Source: Hippophae tibetana
Taxonomy: Eukaryota > Streptophyta > Magnoliopsida > Rosales > Elaeagnaceae
Reading direction: 5' to 3'
DNA length: 64,000 nt
Assembly: GCA_037013495.1 (NCBI GenBank)
Contig: CM072812.1
Location: 72,547,340 to 72,611,339 of the forward strand
The notes under the pieces were generated by a model, which had not been told where the DNA came from, searched no databases, and saw only the letters and a list, made by a program, of their open reading frames with translations. Shown in pieces: positions 50,657 through 61,616 of this stretch (position 1 is its first letter; each line of letters begins with the position of its first letter). The position numbers and the translations under genes are program-made.

Positions 50657-50846
50657 TGTGAAGTGTATGTGCAACCGATTCTATTATTTGGCTATTAAAA
50701 TAGGTTGTAAATAATATCAGCTCCTAATATAAATAAATTGAGTCATCAATAAGATTAATCAACGATTGAGATACATTCCTTTGCATCACTCTCTTTATAT
50801 TCTATAACTTTCATTCTTCATTTTCTTAGTTATATAATCTCTTTCA
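50657..50846 (+). repeat. Right LTR of the rearranged copia element
   Basis: 190 bp, partner of 48093-48282. Confidence 0.85.
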
Positions 50847-51685
50847 TTGATTTACTTACATGAATTGATACTTAAAATAAATCTTTAAAATTTTGATTTA
50901 TTTTATCAAGAGGAATGCTTAGAATTCACAAATTTGTAGACACTTTTACACCATATTTTCCATGTTATGACACATATAATTGTTATCTAAAATAATAAAT
51001 CATTTTTAAAAATTTTAAAATAATTTTGATTCATGACATGATATAAGTACAAAAATAATAAAATATATGTAATATTATCCTTTCTAATTTTATTAGCTAG
51101 TAAAAAAATAAAGGTTTCTTATGATGATCTAATAAACTCTACTTTAACCACCACAAAGATCGAGATTAATACTACTATATATAAAAAGTAAATTTATACA
51201 CAAAGACACAAGCAAGAATTATAAAAGAAAAATAGGGAATATATTTAAACCCAAAATAAAAAAATAAAAAAAGGTAATTATAGAAGAAACGCAAATTGTG
51301 TGGTTCCAGGCTTGCAAACCAATCTTCCAGAAAAGGAATCGTTGGAAAAAAGTAATCGGTGTGGTAGTTTGCTTCAAAGCCAACCGAATCTCACTCCTTT
51401 CCTCGCCTCCTCATACTTACATTGCATCTCTCTCTCTCTCTTAAAATACACATCTGTATATATATATATATATAAATATCAAATTCAAATGTTCTATATA
51501 TAACTTCCAATCATATATGGCTAGAAACGCCGACCTTGTTTAGCTAAACAAACTCACGGTTACTCTACTATTCACGAGGTCGCCTTATATTTAATTTATT
51601 TGTTTTTTTTTTAAATTTAGAAACTACTCTCTCTCTCTCTCTCTCTCTAATTTCTACTTAAAAACCCATTTGATCTTTTTCAAAT
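50847..51685. promoter_or_regulatory. Upstream region and leader of the ZAT gene
   Basis: AT-rich DNA with a (CT)-rich tract near 51428, a (TA)n run at 51457-51473 that could serve as TATA, and a (CT)11 repeat at 51627-51648 about 75 bases before the start codon. CT microsatellites are common in plant leaders. Exact promoter elements cannot be fixed by eye. Confidence 0.4.
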
Positions 51686-52717
51686 TTGATTCATTACCCA
51701 CCACTACTCATCTTTCTAGATATGATGATCATGGAACTTCAACAAGATGATAATAATAATAATCAACTTCTGGGTTCCAAAGATATCTCACAAATAATCA
51801 AAGGAAAGCGAACAAAACGTCAAAGACCACTATCTCCTCTTGATTTAACCATAGCTTCTGCTTCTGCAAATTTTGTTTCAACTTCTTCAACAGAATATCA
51901 AGGATTAATAACTTCAAATTCTTCATCTACTACTTCAACAAATTGTGGGTTAACAGAAATTAGTACTACTACTACTACTGCTACTACTACTACAGAGGAA
52001 GAAGAAGATATGGCGAATTGTTTGATTCTTTTGGCTCAAGGTCAGTACTCACCCAATATAAGAAAAAATCCAATTACCGAAAAGTTAGTTATTCAATCAG
52101 AAAAGTCGCATCATGAAATTTCTGTTATTGGTAATCATAACAAGAGTGGTGGTACCAGTAGTGGGTTGTTTGTTTATCAATGTAAAACGTGTGATCGTTG
52201 TTTTTCTTCTTTTCAAGCACTTGGTGGGCATAGAGCTAGTCACAAAAAACCAAAGTTTAATTCAGAAGGGAATAACAAGAAAGCTTTATTGTCGTTTATG
52301 GAACAAGATAATAATCTTCTTGGTCATCATCATAATCATCATCAATTTTATCAGAACAGTACTATTACTGACCTTTCTTTACAGATTTCAAATAGGGTTG
52401 ATTTGGGCTGTACTATTAAAAACAAGCCTAAAGTTCACGAGTGTTCAATTTGTGGCGCTGAATTTACATCTGGGCAAGCTTTAGGTGGTCATATGAGAAG
52501 ACATAGATCGTTTATGAATACTCAAACCTCGAGTTTGAGTTTGGTTTCTAGTAATCCTGAGTCTGATGAATTGAAGAAATCAAGAAATATGTTAGAGTTA
52601 GATCTTAATCTTCCGGCGCCGGAAGATGATCGCCGGGAAACTAAATTTCCCTTTGCAGCAAAGAAACAAGTCATAGCCTTCTCTCATGCATCTCCTTTGG
52701 TGGATTGTCACTACTGA
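51686..52717 (+). CDS. C2H2 zinc-finger repressor, ZAT5-like (C1-2i class)
   Basis: A nuclear DNA-binding protein, probably a transcriptional repressor in stress or developmental responses. The open frame is 343 codons without an intron, as usual for this family. Residues (from 51686): basic signal GKRTKRQRP (40-48), typical of the ZAT5/ZAT14 group; Ser/Thr-rich stretch (60-103); L-box EEEDMANCLILLAQG (105-119); zinc finger 1 with C166, C169, H182, H186 and QALGGH; His-rich linker (214-219); zinc finger 2 with C253, C256, H269, H273 and QALGGH; EAR repressor motif LDLNLP (305-310). The true start is more likely M13 (51722) or M16 (51731, MELQQDD), since family members begin near there and the first 12 residues are hydrophobic. 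No damage seen. Confidence 0.92.
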   Translation: MIHYPPLLIFLDMMIMELQQDDNNNNQLLGSKDISQIIKGKRTKRQRPLSPLDLTIASASANFVSTSSTEYQGLITSNSSSTTSTNCGLTEISTTTTTATTTTEEEEDMANCLILLAQGQYSPNIRKNPITEKLVIQSEKSHHEISVIGNHNKSGGTSSGLFVYQCKTCDRCFSSFQALGGHRASHKKPKFNSEGNNKKALLSFMEQDNNLLGHHHNHHQFYQNSTITDLSLQISNRVDLGCTIKNKPKVHECSICGAEFTSGQALGGHMRRHRSFMNTQTSSLSLVSSNPESDELKKSRNMLELDLNLPAPEDDRRETKFPFAAKKQVIAFSHASPLVDCHY

Positions 52718-53138
52718 TGAAAAGACAATGTTTTTTTAATATTAATTGGGGATTTAATCTCCCAAAATCATTGTGAATTAATTGTATTGAAATCAATTTT
52801 ATTTTTTCACTCAATAACTGCATGTTAATTCTTTACATTCATTCTTTTAATGTCATACTTTTTTTTTATTATTATTATACTTTTTGTTTGATTCAAATCA
52901 TACCTTTCTTGCGTACATAGCTGAAACATAATTGTTTAATATGTTGTATATATTAAAGTGACTTGTACTCTACATTGTGACGTCCGTTAAAGTTAACAAT
53001 TTAATCACTTCATGTTATCTATTTATTGTTGATTTGTTTAAATATTTATTTTTATAATTCTATCAATTTATCAAGTAAGAAATTAAAAGGGCTATATATA
53101 TATATATACGTATAATTTTGTCAATTGATAGAAGTGAA
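52718..53138. other. ZAT 3' region
   Basis: AT-rich 3' untranslated and spacer sequence with T-rich runs. No gene seen. Confidence 0.5.
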
Positions 53139-53478
53139 TGTTGAAGTCATACATCGACTGAATACTGAGTTTTCGTTACACTTATAAGTCTATAGTATTC
53201 CTTTCTCTTGGAGAACTCTTTTGGAATGAGTTAAGTCATAAATTTCTTCATGGTATCAAAGTCAGGTTATTCGGTCGGTATCCGACCGATTGTAAGGGAT
53301 GTACCTCGCGTCGATGTGAGTGGGAAGAGTTTCATATCCCCTGTCAGAAATCGATATGAGGGGGAGTATTGAAATCGCATATCGACTGAACGTTGAGTTT
53401 CCATTGCATTTATAAGTTTATAACAATCTTTCTTCTTTAAGAATTCTTTTAGACGGAGTTAGACCATAGATTTCTTAA
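53139..53478 (+). mobile_element. TRIM (miniature LTR retrotransposon), complete, 340 bp
   Basis: LTR 1 is 53139-53250 and LTR 2 is 53367-53478, each 112 bp, starting TGTTGAAGTCATACATCGAC and TATTGAAATCGCATATCGAC. LTR 1 is directly followed by TGGTATCAAAGTCAGG, a Met-tRNA primer-binding site; LTR 2 is preceded by GAGGGGGAG, a polypurine tract. The flanks GTGAA and TTGAA are a 5-bp target duplication with one mismatch. The LTR start resembles the widespread plant TRIM family with a CACATCG-type terminus. The internal 116 bp contains a perfect short hairpin, CGGTCGG-TAT-CCGACCG. No coding capacity. Confidence 0.88.
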
Positions 53479-54817
53479 TTGAAGTAAACCCACAAAAGAA
53501 AGAGGTGGATTAGGTTGTCTTGTTTGGTTTGCCAAAAAAAATAAAATAAATAAAAGCTAGCTGTGCTAATTGTAATCTGTCTCTTTCATGTAACTGACAA
53601 ATATTAGAAACAGATGGGCAAGCAAAGCCGGCCAGTGGATACAGTACGTATCTTTCACTTTACATTTATACAGCAAAGACACTACACACGCGTTCATTAC
53701 TCACAAATATAATGATAAAGGTGGAATATCGTAATTGAAACCTTAATATATATATATATATAGAAGGATTAAAAGTAAAATTGTGTGAATGCAATTTGAT
53801 TACACGTGAATATTACAATGAAATGTACGTATATATATCTGTAGTGATCGAGTAGATAATTGTGTGAAATACAATACTGAATTTGGAGATACTAATTTGC
53901 ATTTATTTGGGGACCAACATTTCAAAACTTTTTATCTTTTCTTTTGTTCATAATCCACAATTTCACTTTCAGGTTTCAACCTATTCATAAGTAGTAGTTA
54001 CGTCAAATTTTATTAACTCATGCCAAGAACAGTCATTAGCAGAAAATAATAATAATAATAATAAATATTACCAACAACAGCTAGTGGATATATATGTATA
54101 TATAGTGCAATCTATGTGGCTATAGTGTTTACTATATATGGTGTAAAATAAATGTCAAAAAGTGATATATTAATTTGGGATTTTTAATTATGTTCCATCT
54201 TTTAGTGTTAGTATTGTAAACTATTGATTTTTAATCAAACAATAGTTAATCCGAACTAAATATTAACAGACTTGAAGTTAGAAGAGGAGTAAATCCAAAT
54301 TTTAATATATAGCTAACTAAGGTTTTTGATTTCGATCAGATATTGAAGTATAATTTTTATAAAAATATTAAAAATATTATCGTTATTGATCGAAATTACT
54401 TAAAAAAATCATGAAAACTAATTTTTTTTTATAAAAATTATGGATTTTTTTATAAAATATCCAAATAATCAATTATATTATTTGCATTTTAAAATAAATT
54501 TTATTTAATATATATTTTTTAAATATTTATAATATTTATATTGATCAATAAATTGACCGACTAATTAAAAAATTATATCATAAAAATTTTTTGTTGTAAA
54601 ATATTGTAGAATAAATAGTTAAAATATTTGAAATAATTAAATCGATTGACTATTTATTTGTATTAACTATAATAAATAGATAAATCTATTTGTTTCAACA
54701 CTATAATTAGGGATTGTTTGGAGAGAATTTAAATATGTAAGATTTTAGTGATTTGTAGTGAGAAATAAAAATTTAGATGACTGAATTAGATCATGTATTC
54801 TCCTCATTTAAGGGATA
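53479..54817. other. Intergenic DNA, nothing recognised
   Basis: AT-rich, with short TA-rich and AAT-type microsatellites (near 53748 and 54045). No coding sequence found. Confidence 0.5.
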
Positions 54818-54819
54818 TG

Positions 54820-54859
<40 letters not shown>
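54818..54859. repeat. AT/GT microsatellite
   Basis: ATATATAT passes into about 14 GT repeats. It lies near the suspected left edge of the Tat element. Confidence 0.9.
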
Positions 54860-54860
<1 letters not shown>

Positions 54861-55488
54861 TACATCTCACATGCGTGGCAGGGTACGTACATAGCGACCC
54901 GATTACGCGTGGTAAAATTACGCACGAACTAATTTAAACAGAAAATAGATCGCTACAAAAGTTATATTCTTAGGTCATTACATACAGATAGAGGAAGATC
55001 GTTATACATAGGTCGATCTAGGTTCCTAAGTAACTTTCTTGGGTCGCTCATGGACAAAGGTGATCACAATCACATTGGGATCTTGTACTTTCACAAGGTC
55101 TTGACATATATGACCTCACAATTGGATAACGAGGTACTATTGTCAACTGGGGTGTACATTTTACCAAGCTCGTTGGGTCTAGGCCATTGTTAAGCCAACC
55201 CTATAACCTCGCCTTACCCTGGTAGGGTACCTACACTTATTAGGTCGTATGTCTATTACATATTTAATACCAAACATTAATTCTCTTATTCTCTTGATTT
55301 TAAGAAGTCAAGGGAATATTATTTGATCGTCTTTTTTATTTTGAATAACCCAAATTAATTGATTCAATGTATCATAGCTTATAACGACCACTTAGACAAT
55401 ACAACTTCTGGTCGTGAGGTTGTTTTAATCACGAATAATATTCTTTTAATTAATTTTATTCTATTTTAGGACCTTTTAGCTTCTCGTT

Positions 55489-55508
55489 TCCCCTTTATAA
55501 ATAGGGGA
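55489..55508 (+). promoter_or_regulatory. TATA box in a small palindrome, upstream of the antisense ORFs
   Basis: TTTATAAATA at 55494-55503 is bracketed by CCCCT and AGGGG, about 250 bases before the plus-strand antisense ORF. It is a reasonable TATA box for antisense transcription. It may lie within the 3' LTR. Confidence 0.4.
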
Positions 55509-55755
55509 GAAGTTTTACTTTTATCTTCACTATTTGAACTTAGTAAAATTATCTTCAGAGAATTTCAACTCGCTAGTTAACCGGATGTCGTGTTTTTTTC
55601 TTGATAAGACCATTTTAAAGTTACTCGGTAGGGATTTTAGCTCGATCATATAGCGAAGTATATTGGAAATAAAGTCGTTTGTTATATCCTTAGTTCTCAA
55701 TTTGAACGATCTTCTCGTTATTTAGGTTATTCCTTATCTTTTTAACTCCTATTTT

Positions 55756-57607
55756 ATGTCTCTTAAGGGAAAAGAAGTGGATAGGTCTTCAAAAGGAGAC
55801 TCATCAAAAATTGTATCCCCTGGATCAGGTCGTGTACCCTCGGGGTTGTTACAAACCAAACGACCTAAGATGACAGGGAGTAGTGACCACAAGCCTATTC
55901 CGAGGACCGTTAAGGAAGGAATTCTTGCTCTTCCTGCTTCCTTGGGATCTAAGGCGGTATCTGCCTCATCTTCACGGGGCTCAATTCCTGTTATCAGGAT
56001 CCCCGTGTCCGTATCTACCAAAGTACCTCGCCCTAAAAAGAAAAGGGGAAATAAGGGTGAGCCTACTCATAAAACTAAGGACAAACATTAGATCGAAAAG
56101 ATTCCCAACATCCTAATGGCCAAGGATTTGGAGGAGATTAGGCAGACGTATGACCTCTCAACTTGTATAGGTATAATGCTAGTACCTCCCCACCTATGTG
56201 ATGTTGATGATCCTCTTTCAGAGTAGTGGGTGATTCATTTAGTGGCCTTCAAAATAGGTCTCCACTTCCCATTTCTTAAGTTAGTAGCTCGTGCCCTAAG
56301 CACATTTGACATAAATTTTTTCGAAGTAAATCCAAATGGATGGCAAACCCTCTTATGTCTCTCGGTAGTCACTAGGGAGTATGGAATTGAACTCACTGGT
56401 GACGAGTTAAGGTGTTTTTACTATTTAAAGAAGAATGGTATGGGTAAAGGGAGAACGTATATATCTTGTGTCATCGGCCATGGATTGCACCTCAAACTCC
56501 CTAATAGCAGCACCGAATGGAAGGACAAGTATTTTTATATCATCGGGGACATCTAGGGTGACAAGGTGGATTTTTCAGTTCGATACACCTGGAACCACCA
56601 CTTTAACACCTTGCAACCTTAGGCTAGCGATCTCATAAGTAAATTAGATGTTGGTGGTAAAGAAAAGATAAGGTGAATCAAGCTATAGAACACCTCGCAG
56701 GAAGGTTATCGCAATATCCTAAGTGTAGATTGCATGAACAAGTTCAAGGTGTGGCGAGATTATTCGAATGAATATCAAGGTCATTTCCTATTTACAAGGT
56801 GATTTTTTAGCTCACAATTCTGGTAATGTTACTGTTGTATATATCTTTTTTGCAGGTATGGACTACTCGCACGTGGACTTAGAAGATCTGATCGATACAA
56901 CATATGTTCAGGATTTGGCTCTCATGTACCCTCGCTTGGAACCCATGTCCCCTTCCCCAACTCAAGATGAAGATCTCTTCGAGAAGTTGGAGGTCGCTTC
57001 AACTATCGAGGTCACAATTCCTCAAGCGACTTTAGATATTCCTAGCTTATCCTTACCTCCATAACCTGAGGTTTCAAAAAAGAGGAAGGTCGGGGAAAAG
57101 TATACCCTCATAATAGAGGCTATGGATATGGATGACTTCAAATTTTACGAGGTCATCCTAAAGGATGCAACTGTGCTAGATATCCCTTTCATGTACTTTA
57201 GTGAGGGGATTTTAAAAGAGATATATTTCAGCATTTTGGGGCAGATGTTGAGAGGTCGTAAGTCAGAGGGGCCCATAGGAGTGAAGAGGGCACCCATGGG
57301 GAGTTATTTGCGGATCGTCTCTTTGAGGTACATGTTCATTTGCCCCCATTTTTTATTTTGTTTTCAGGCTGTGTGTTTGGTGAAAGAGGGTGAACTATCC
57401 CTCAGAGGCTACAAGCGCGAGGTTCAAGCTAGTCGCCTACAAATAGCGAATTACGAGAAGATGGAAAAAGAAAAAGATGTCTTGATGGCCGAAAAAGATA
57501 CAAGGATTTTGAACCTTGAGAATAAGGTCATCGATAAGGTAGAGAAGCAACAAAAAGCTAACTCTTACTGTTACCAGATGGGGGAAACGACCAAGCATTT
57601 TGAATAA
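55756..57607 (+). pseudogene. Antisense ORF 1 of the Tat element (PF04195-like), broken
   Basis: Runs opposite to gag-pol. It starts MSLKGKEVDRSSKGDSSK, a Ser/Lys-rich basic region with RPKKKRGNK (nuclear-signal-like). After two in-frame stops (56089 and 56224), in the same frame, it gives GLHFPFLKLVARALSTFDIN and FEVNPNGWQTLLCLSVVTRE, which resemble the 'putative gypsy type transposon' domain PF04195. Two likely plus-strand introns support transcription in this direction: about 56800-56856 (ends TTTTTTGCAG) and about 57327-57367 (ends TTTGTTTTCAG). The last part (57368-57607) is a charged coiled coil (NYEKMEKEKDVLMAEKDTR). Function is unknown even in intact relatives. Confidence 0.65.
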
Positions 57608-58119
57608 GTAGCGAAGGAGGTTGAGGAGAAAAATTGTGCTTTTCAAGAGAAGTTGGTCTCCATGTCGAGCCAAGTTAGGTCATTATCTATGATGGTGGAC
57701 ACCTTGAAGGTAGAGTGCACCAAAGCCTATCACAATGGTGTCAACTTCGTGGTGAAAAATCTTAGGACCCAAGGTTCCTGGAATTGCTACTCTATAAGCT
57801 TCACCTTGTAATACAGAGGTCATTCCCAGCTATCCACCCAAGGGCATGGTAGAAGAAGCCACCCTGTGAAGGATTTATCTTATTATTTTGTAAAGTCAAA
57901 GTGTAATTGAATATTTTGGGATTTGAATTTGACTTTATTGAATGTGGCTATTTACTCCTATATATTTATTTTGATTGAAAGGTTTTGTTTTCATTTATCA
58001 TTCGCGTAATGCACATAACTCTGAGCATTTGAGTCCGTATTTATATAGTTTGAGTTTAAGAATAATACTAGGTGACCTGATAGAATTCATCCTCGCATCA
58101 TTGGTCGTTTGAAATACGA

Positions 58120-59052
58120 ATGGATTATAGCAAAGTAAACTTGGATTATTTGTTTGAAACGAGGTTATTGCTATCCTTAAAAGTACTCCCCATTATAGAG
58201 GAACGATTTGTTCCTTGTAGCGAGAAGGTGAATCTAACAACCTTACTCACTATGCAAGTTGCACCTGATAGGAGGAATCAAGCTATTTCTCCTACTCATA
58301 ACGAAGAGGTTAACTAGGCCTTCCCCAAAATACTGAGGGGAGACAAAGATGAGAAACACCCAATGTCCTCTAAATCGTCTCAAGATGGGGTGTCCATTCT
58401 TCCACATATGAGAAGATCGTGTGTGGATAAATTACCTCTGAATGAAGGGTTGGCCTTGTTAAGGGAAGGCATTAACCCTTTGTGTAGTACATATCCTCTG
58501 AAAAAGAAGAAGGATGAGGCTAGTGGTATTAACGATCTTTTTAAAAGTGGAATGTTTAATGTTCCTCATACACAGGCGGAATTATATCATCATTTTGGGG
58601 TACCTAAAGATCACACATTTATCTATACAACCCGTAAGAGAGAGGGAGGAACGATGTGCCATATGATAGTGAGGCGTATGTTCGATGTAGCTATTTTGCT
58701 ATTAGTACTTTGGATGTAAAAGTTCATGGAAATGTTTTTTTTTACTCTATGTGACATGTCTTTGATTGTAGGCTATAATCTTGGCAAAAGATTCAGAAAA
58801 AGAGGCTGAAATGTGTTGGGAAGTAGCCGAATTCGTGAATCAAGAATTATGCACGTTGAAATCTCGTTGTAAAATCTTGGAACAAGAGTTAGCGAACTCT
58901 CGTGAGTAATTGAAATTGTCACATCTGGAACAAGAAAGATATAAAGAAGAACAAGATAGACTACGCAAAGTAGTTGAATATTGGAAACATAGGGCGCTTG
59001 ATAAAAAAACAACCATGAAGTTCCTATCACGAAAGAATGAAATATTTGTGTA
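58120..59052 (+). pseudogene. Antisense ORF 2 of the Tat element, broken
   Basis: Plus-strand pieces: 58120-58317 (MDYSKVNLDYLFETRLL), 58363-58719 (MSSKSSQDGVSILPHMRRSC, LYHHFGVPKDHTFIYTTRKR), then after a likely intron ending TTGTAG at 58770 a coiled-coil tail with WEVAEFVNQELCTLKSRC and, past one stop, EQERYKEEQDRLRKVVEYWK. The layout (body, intron ending just before GCT, coiled coil) resembles antisense ORF 1. I recognise no enzyme motif. Confidence 0.5.
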
Positions 59053-59214
59053 ATAATGCTAGCAATATTTTGTAATACCAGATCACATTTTTGATATGGT
59101 AATCATTATAACTCATGTTATTTGTTCTTTATTCCTATTTTTAATAATAAAGTTGTGTCTAAAGCTTATACTTGCCCTACAATATGATAAAAATTGTGGT
59201 CAGTGTCTCAAGTG

Positions 59215-59800
59215 TGGGGGGGGAGGGGGGTCAGAGAACCCCACCTTCAATCATGAGGCATAGGATATGTCTTGCATCTCACATGGGAGGGTCAGGGGAC
59301 TCCATCTCTAATCATGAGGCATAAAACAAATCCCATATTTCAAGTAGGGGTCAGGGGACTCCATCTTCAATCATGAGGCATAGGGCGTGTCCCGCATCTC
59401 AAGCGAGAAGGTTGAATGATGTTTTCCAACTTGGGGGCATAAAATAAGATGCCCGAGATATATGGTATGGGGAGGTGAACACCCACCCCATATATGTATT
59501 CTTTTAGGTATATTTTGCATCTCAAAGGGGGGGTCAGGGGACTCCACGTCCAATCATGAGGCATGGGATGAATCCCGTATCCCAAGCAAAAAGGTCATTC
59601 AACTACTTCTAACTTGAGGGTTCATTAAAAAGTTATAGGTGTGCATCATGCAAGGGTGAGCATCCATTTCCTTGCATGTGCTCCTTGGAATGTATTTTGC
59701 ATCTCAAGTGGGGGGTCAGGGGACTCCACCTCCAATCATGAGGCATGAGATATATCTTGTATCCCAAACGAGAAGGTTGTTCGACTACTTCTGACTTGGA
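59215..59800. repeat. Tandem repeat array in the Tat 3' region
   Basis: The word GTCAGGGGACTCCA-C-TCCAATCATGAGGCAT, with few changes, starts near 59230, 59291, 59349, 59532 and 59716. The spacings are 61, 58, 183 and 184 bases, so 60-base units sit within a longer unit of about 184. The two long units each contain a hairpin (59466-59492 and 59648-59677). Arrays in this place are known in Tat/Ogre elements and can seed satellites. Confidence 0.85.
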
Positions 59801-60202
59801 ACATAAAATAAATTCAACTGACCAAAATATATTGTACTTGTCATATATAAAACATCAAATTTACATGTAGTATTTTTTGAGGAGTTCTCCATTCCAACTC
59901 AAGGTCTCCTTTATATTGTCGCATTCTATCAAATAAGAGCCCATAAGGTTGATATCGTTTACTTGATATAGACCTTTCCATATTGTGGCAAATTTTCCTA
60001 TGCTAGTTTTGACTTTGTTGCCTACTGCTTTTCGCAAAACCCATTCCCCAATACTGAAGTCTTATGCTTAACAAATTTATTATGTCTTTTAGAGTATTCT
60101 TTTTTGTGACTCAAGCCTTATCAAGGCTTCTTCCCTTCTTTCTTCAGTTAACAGTGGGTCCTCCCATCTTAAATTATCATTATCATCTTATGTGATACTA
60201 GA

Positions 60203-61181
60203 TCAGAGGGTAGGCTCTTGTATCTGAAAAGGTATGACCATTTCAGTGCCATAAACGAGGGAGAAAAAGGTTTCTCCTGTTGACATTCCGGGAGTAGTCA
60301 TTGTAGCCCAAAGAACTTCGAGTAGTTCACCAACCCATTTTCCTTTGGCTCCTTCGAAATGTTTTCGTAGTATATTTATGAGTGTCTTATTAGACGATTC
60401 CACTTGATCATTCACTTGTGGTCGGTAAGTGGTGTAATGAAATAATTTGATACCCTTATCATCAAAAAAAGATACTAGTTTTTGTCCTATGAATTGTCTA
60501 CCATTATCAGCGACTAGTTCGCGAGGTAATCCGTATTTGCATATGATGTTACGCCATATGAATTTCTCCACATCCATTTCCTGGATTCGAGCTAAAGGTT
60601 CCACCTTTATTCATTTAGTAAAATAATTGGTCACCACGATAAGGAACTTCCAAACCCCATTTCTGAAACGGCCATGGGCTAACAATAGATTTCAGGTCAG
60701 CACTCGGCTGGTGTGGCACATTGGAATGTCTTTGACATTTATCACACCGTTTGACATAAGAGATGCAATCTTTGAGAAAAGTAGGCCAATAATAACCTTG
60801 CCGAATAATTCTTTGTGAAAGAGTTCTTTCTCCAAAATGAGCTCCATATTGGCCTTCATGTAAGTTGCTCAGGGCCACTTGAGCCTCAACTATGGGTAAG
60901 CATTTCAACCACAGACCACCACAATATTTTCTATATAAGACCCTCTGGATGACGACATAGTGTTTTGCTTTCGTTGTGAATTTGTGAGCTAAGTGTTTGT
61001 CTTCTGGGAGAATACCGTTGACAAAGTAGTTAGTACATGGCTTCAACCAAGACACAAGAGTTGTGGACATGATGTTTAACTGAGTTTGATCCTTTATTTC
61101 ACTCGTGCCAATGCTAGGTCTCGACAAATAGGAGACCAGGATGACTCTCTTTGAATCTGAAATTATTGTAGATGCCAACAT
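60203..61181 (-). pseudogene. Tat integrase, broken
   Basis: The zinc-binding part reads HEGQYGAHFGERTLSQRIIR, then CDKCQRHSNVPHQP and PWPFQKWGLE (60680s). The core reads LVADNGRQFIGQK (second catalytic Asp), YRPQVNDQVESSNKTL (catalytic Glu) and VYGTEMVIPFQI. Between them a frameshift and loss of about 20 codons remove the stretch that normally carries the first catalytic Asp (WGLDI...), and what remains (FLIVVTNYFTK) has a stop just after it. Confidence 0.88.
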
Positions 61182-61199
61182 AGCTAAGGAATCAACATG

Positions 61200-61560
61200 G
61201 GCGTTTCCTCCCTAGGGAATTTGCTTGATCTCGAAAATTTCAAATATAGCTTTCACTTTCTTCACTTCTTGTAAATAAAGTTTCATTCTTTCTTCTTTGC
61301 TTCAAAGTTATCGTTGACTTGGTTTACCACTAGGTGCGAGTCGCTATGGATTAATACCTTCTTAGCTACAAAGGTTGTTAATTGTTGCAATGCCAACAGT
61401 AAGGTCTCATATTGAACAACATTGTTAGTTTCTTGGAAAGTAATTCGAAGGAATTATTCTATTATACCTCTCGTTGGGATGAATATCACGATTCCCACTC
61501 ATACCCTTCATGAATTTCTTGCTCCATCCACATATACTGGTTGATCTTATTCCATGTATG
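61200..61560 (-). pseudogene. Second, archaeal-type RNase H (aRNH) of the Tat element, decayed
   Basis: On the minus strand: ETNNVVQYETLLLALQQL, then FVAKKVLIHSDSHLVVNQVN and NFEAKKKE, matching the NEAEYEALL and VHSDSQLVVNQV blocks of the additional RNase H between the ordinary RNase H and integrase in Tat elements. Stops interrupt it. It is the best clade marker in the window. Confidence 0.75.
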
Positions 61561-61616
61561 GAATTACACTCCTAGGTATTCTCTTGCGTCCATTCCGTGA
61601 CAAAATTTGCGAGGGC

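Larger units (their letters stand above)
48093..50846 (+). mobile_element. Ty1/copia element with inverted, duplicated pol
   Basis: Two 190-bp direct LTRs (48093-48282 and 50657-50846) begin TGTGAAGTGTATGTG and end CTCTTTCA. After the left LTR is a shortened primer-binding site (TTTTGTCAGAGGTATG) and a gag start on the plus strand, but the RT and RNase H pieces read on the minus strand, and part of pol is present twice. The element is only 2.75 kb. No target-site duplication (GTGCA left, TTGAT right), which fits rearrangement or age. Confidence 0.85.

Noticed and set aside
52113-52484. 123-codon ORF inside the ZAT gene
   Set aside because: Alternative frame of the zinc-finger coding sequence, hydrophobic because of AT-rich codons. 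No independent support.
55749-56021. 90-codon minus-strand ORF opposite antisense ORF 1
   Set aside because: It is the complement of the Ser/Lys-rich start of the plus-strand ORF, whose continuation fits PF04195 and plus-strand introns.
59367-59585. ORFs within the Tat tandem repeats
   Set aside because: They repeat themselves because the DNA does. The reading shifts between units and no protein family is visible.
59215-59800. CRISPR-like array of repeats and spacers
   Set aside because: Plant nuclear context, irregular spacing, and similarity extends into the spacers. It is an ordinary tandem array in a retrotransposon.
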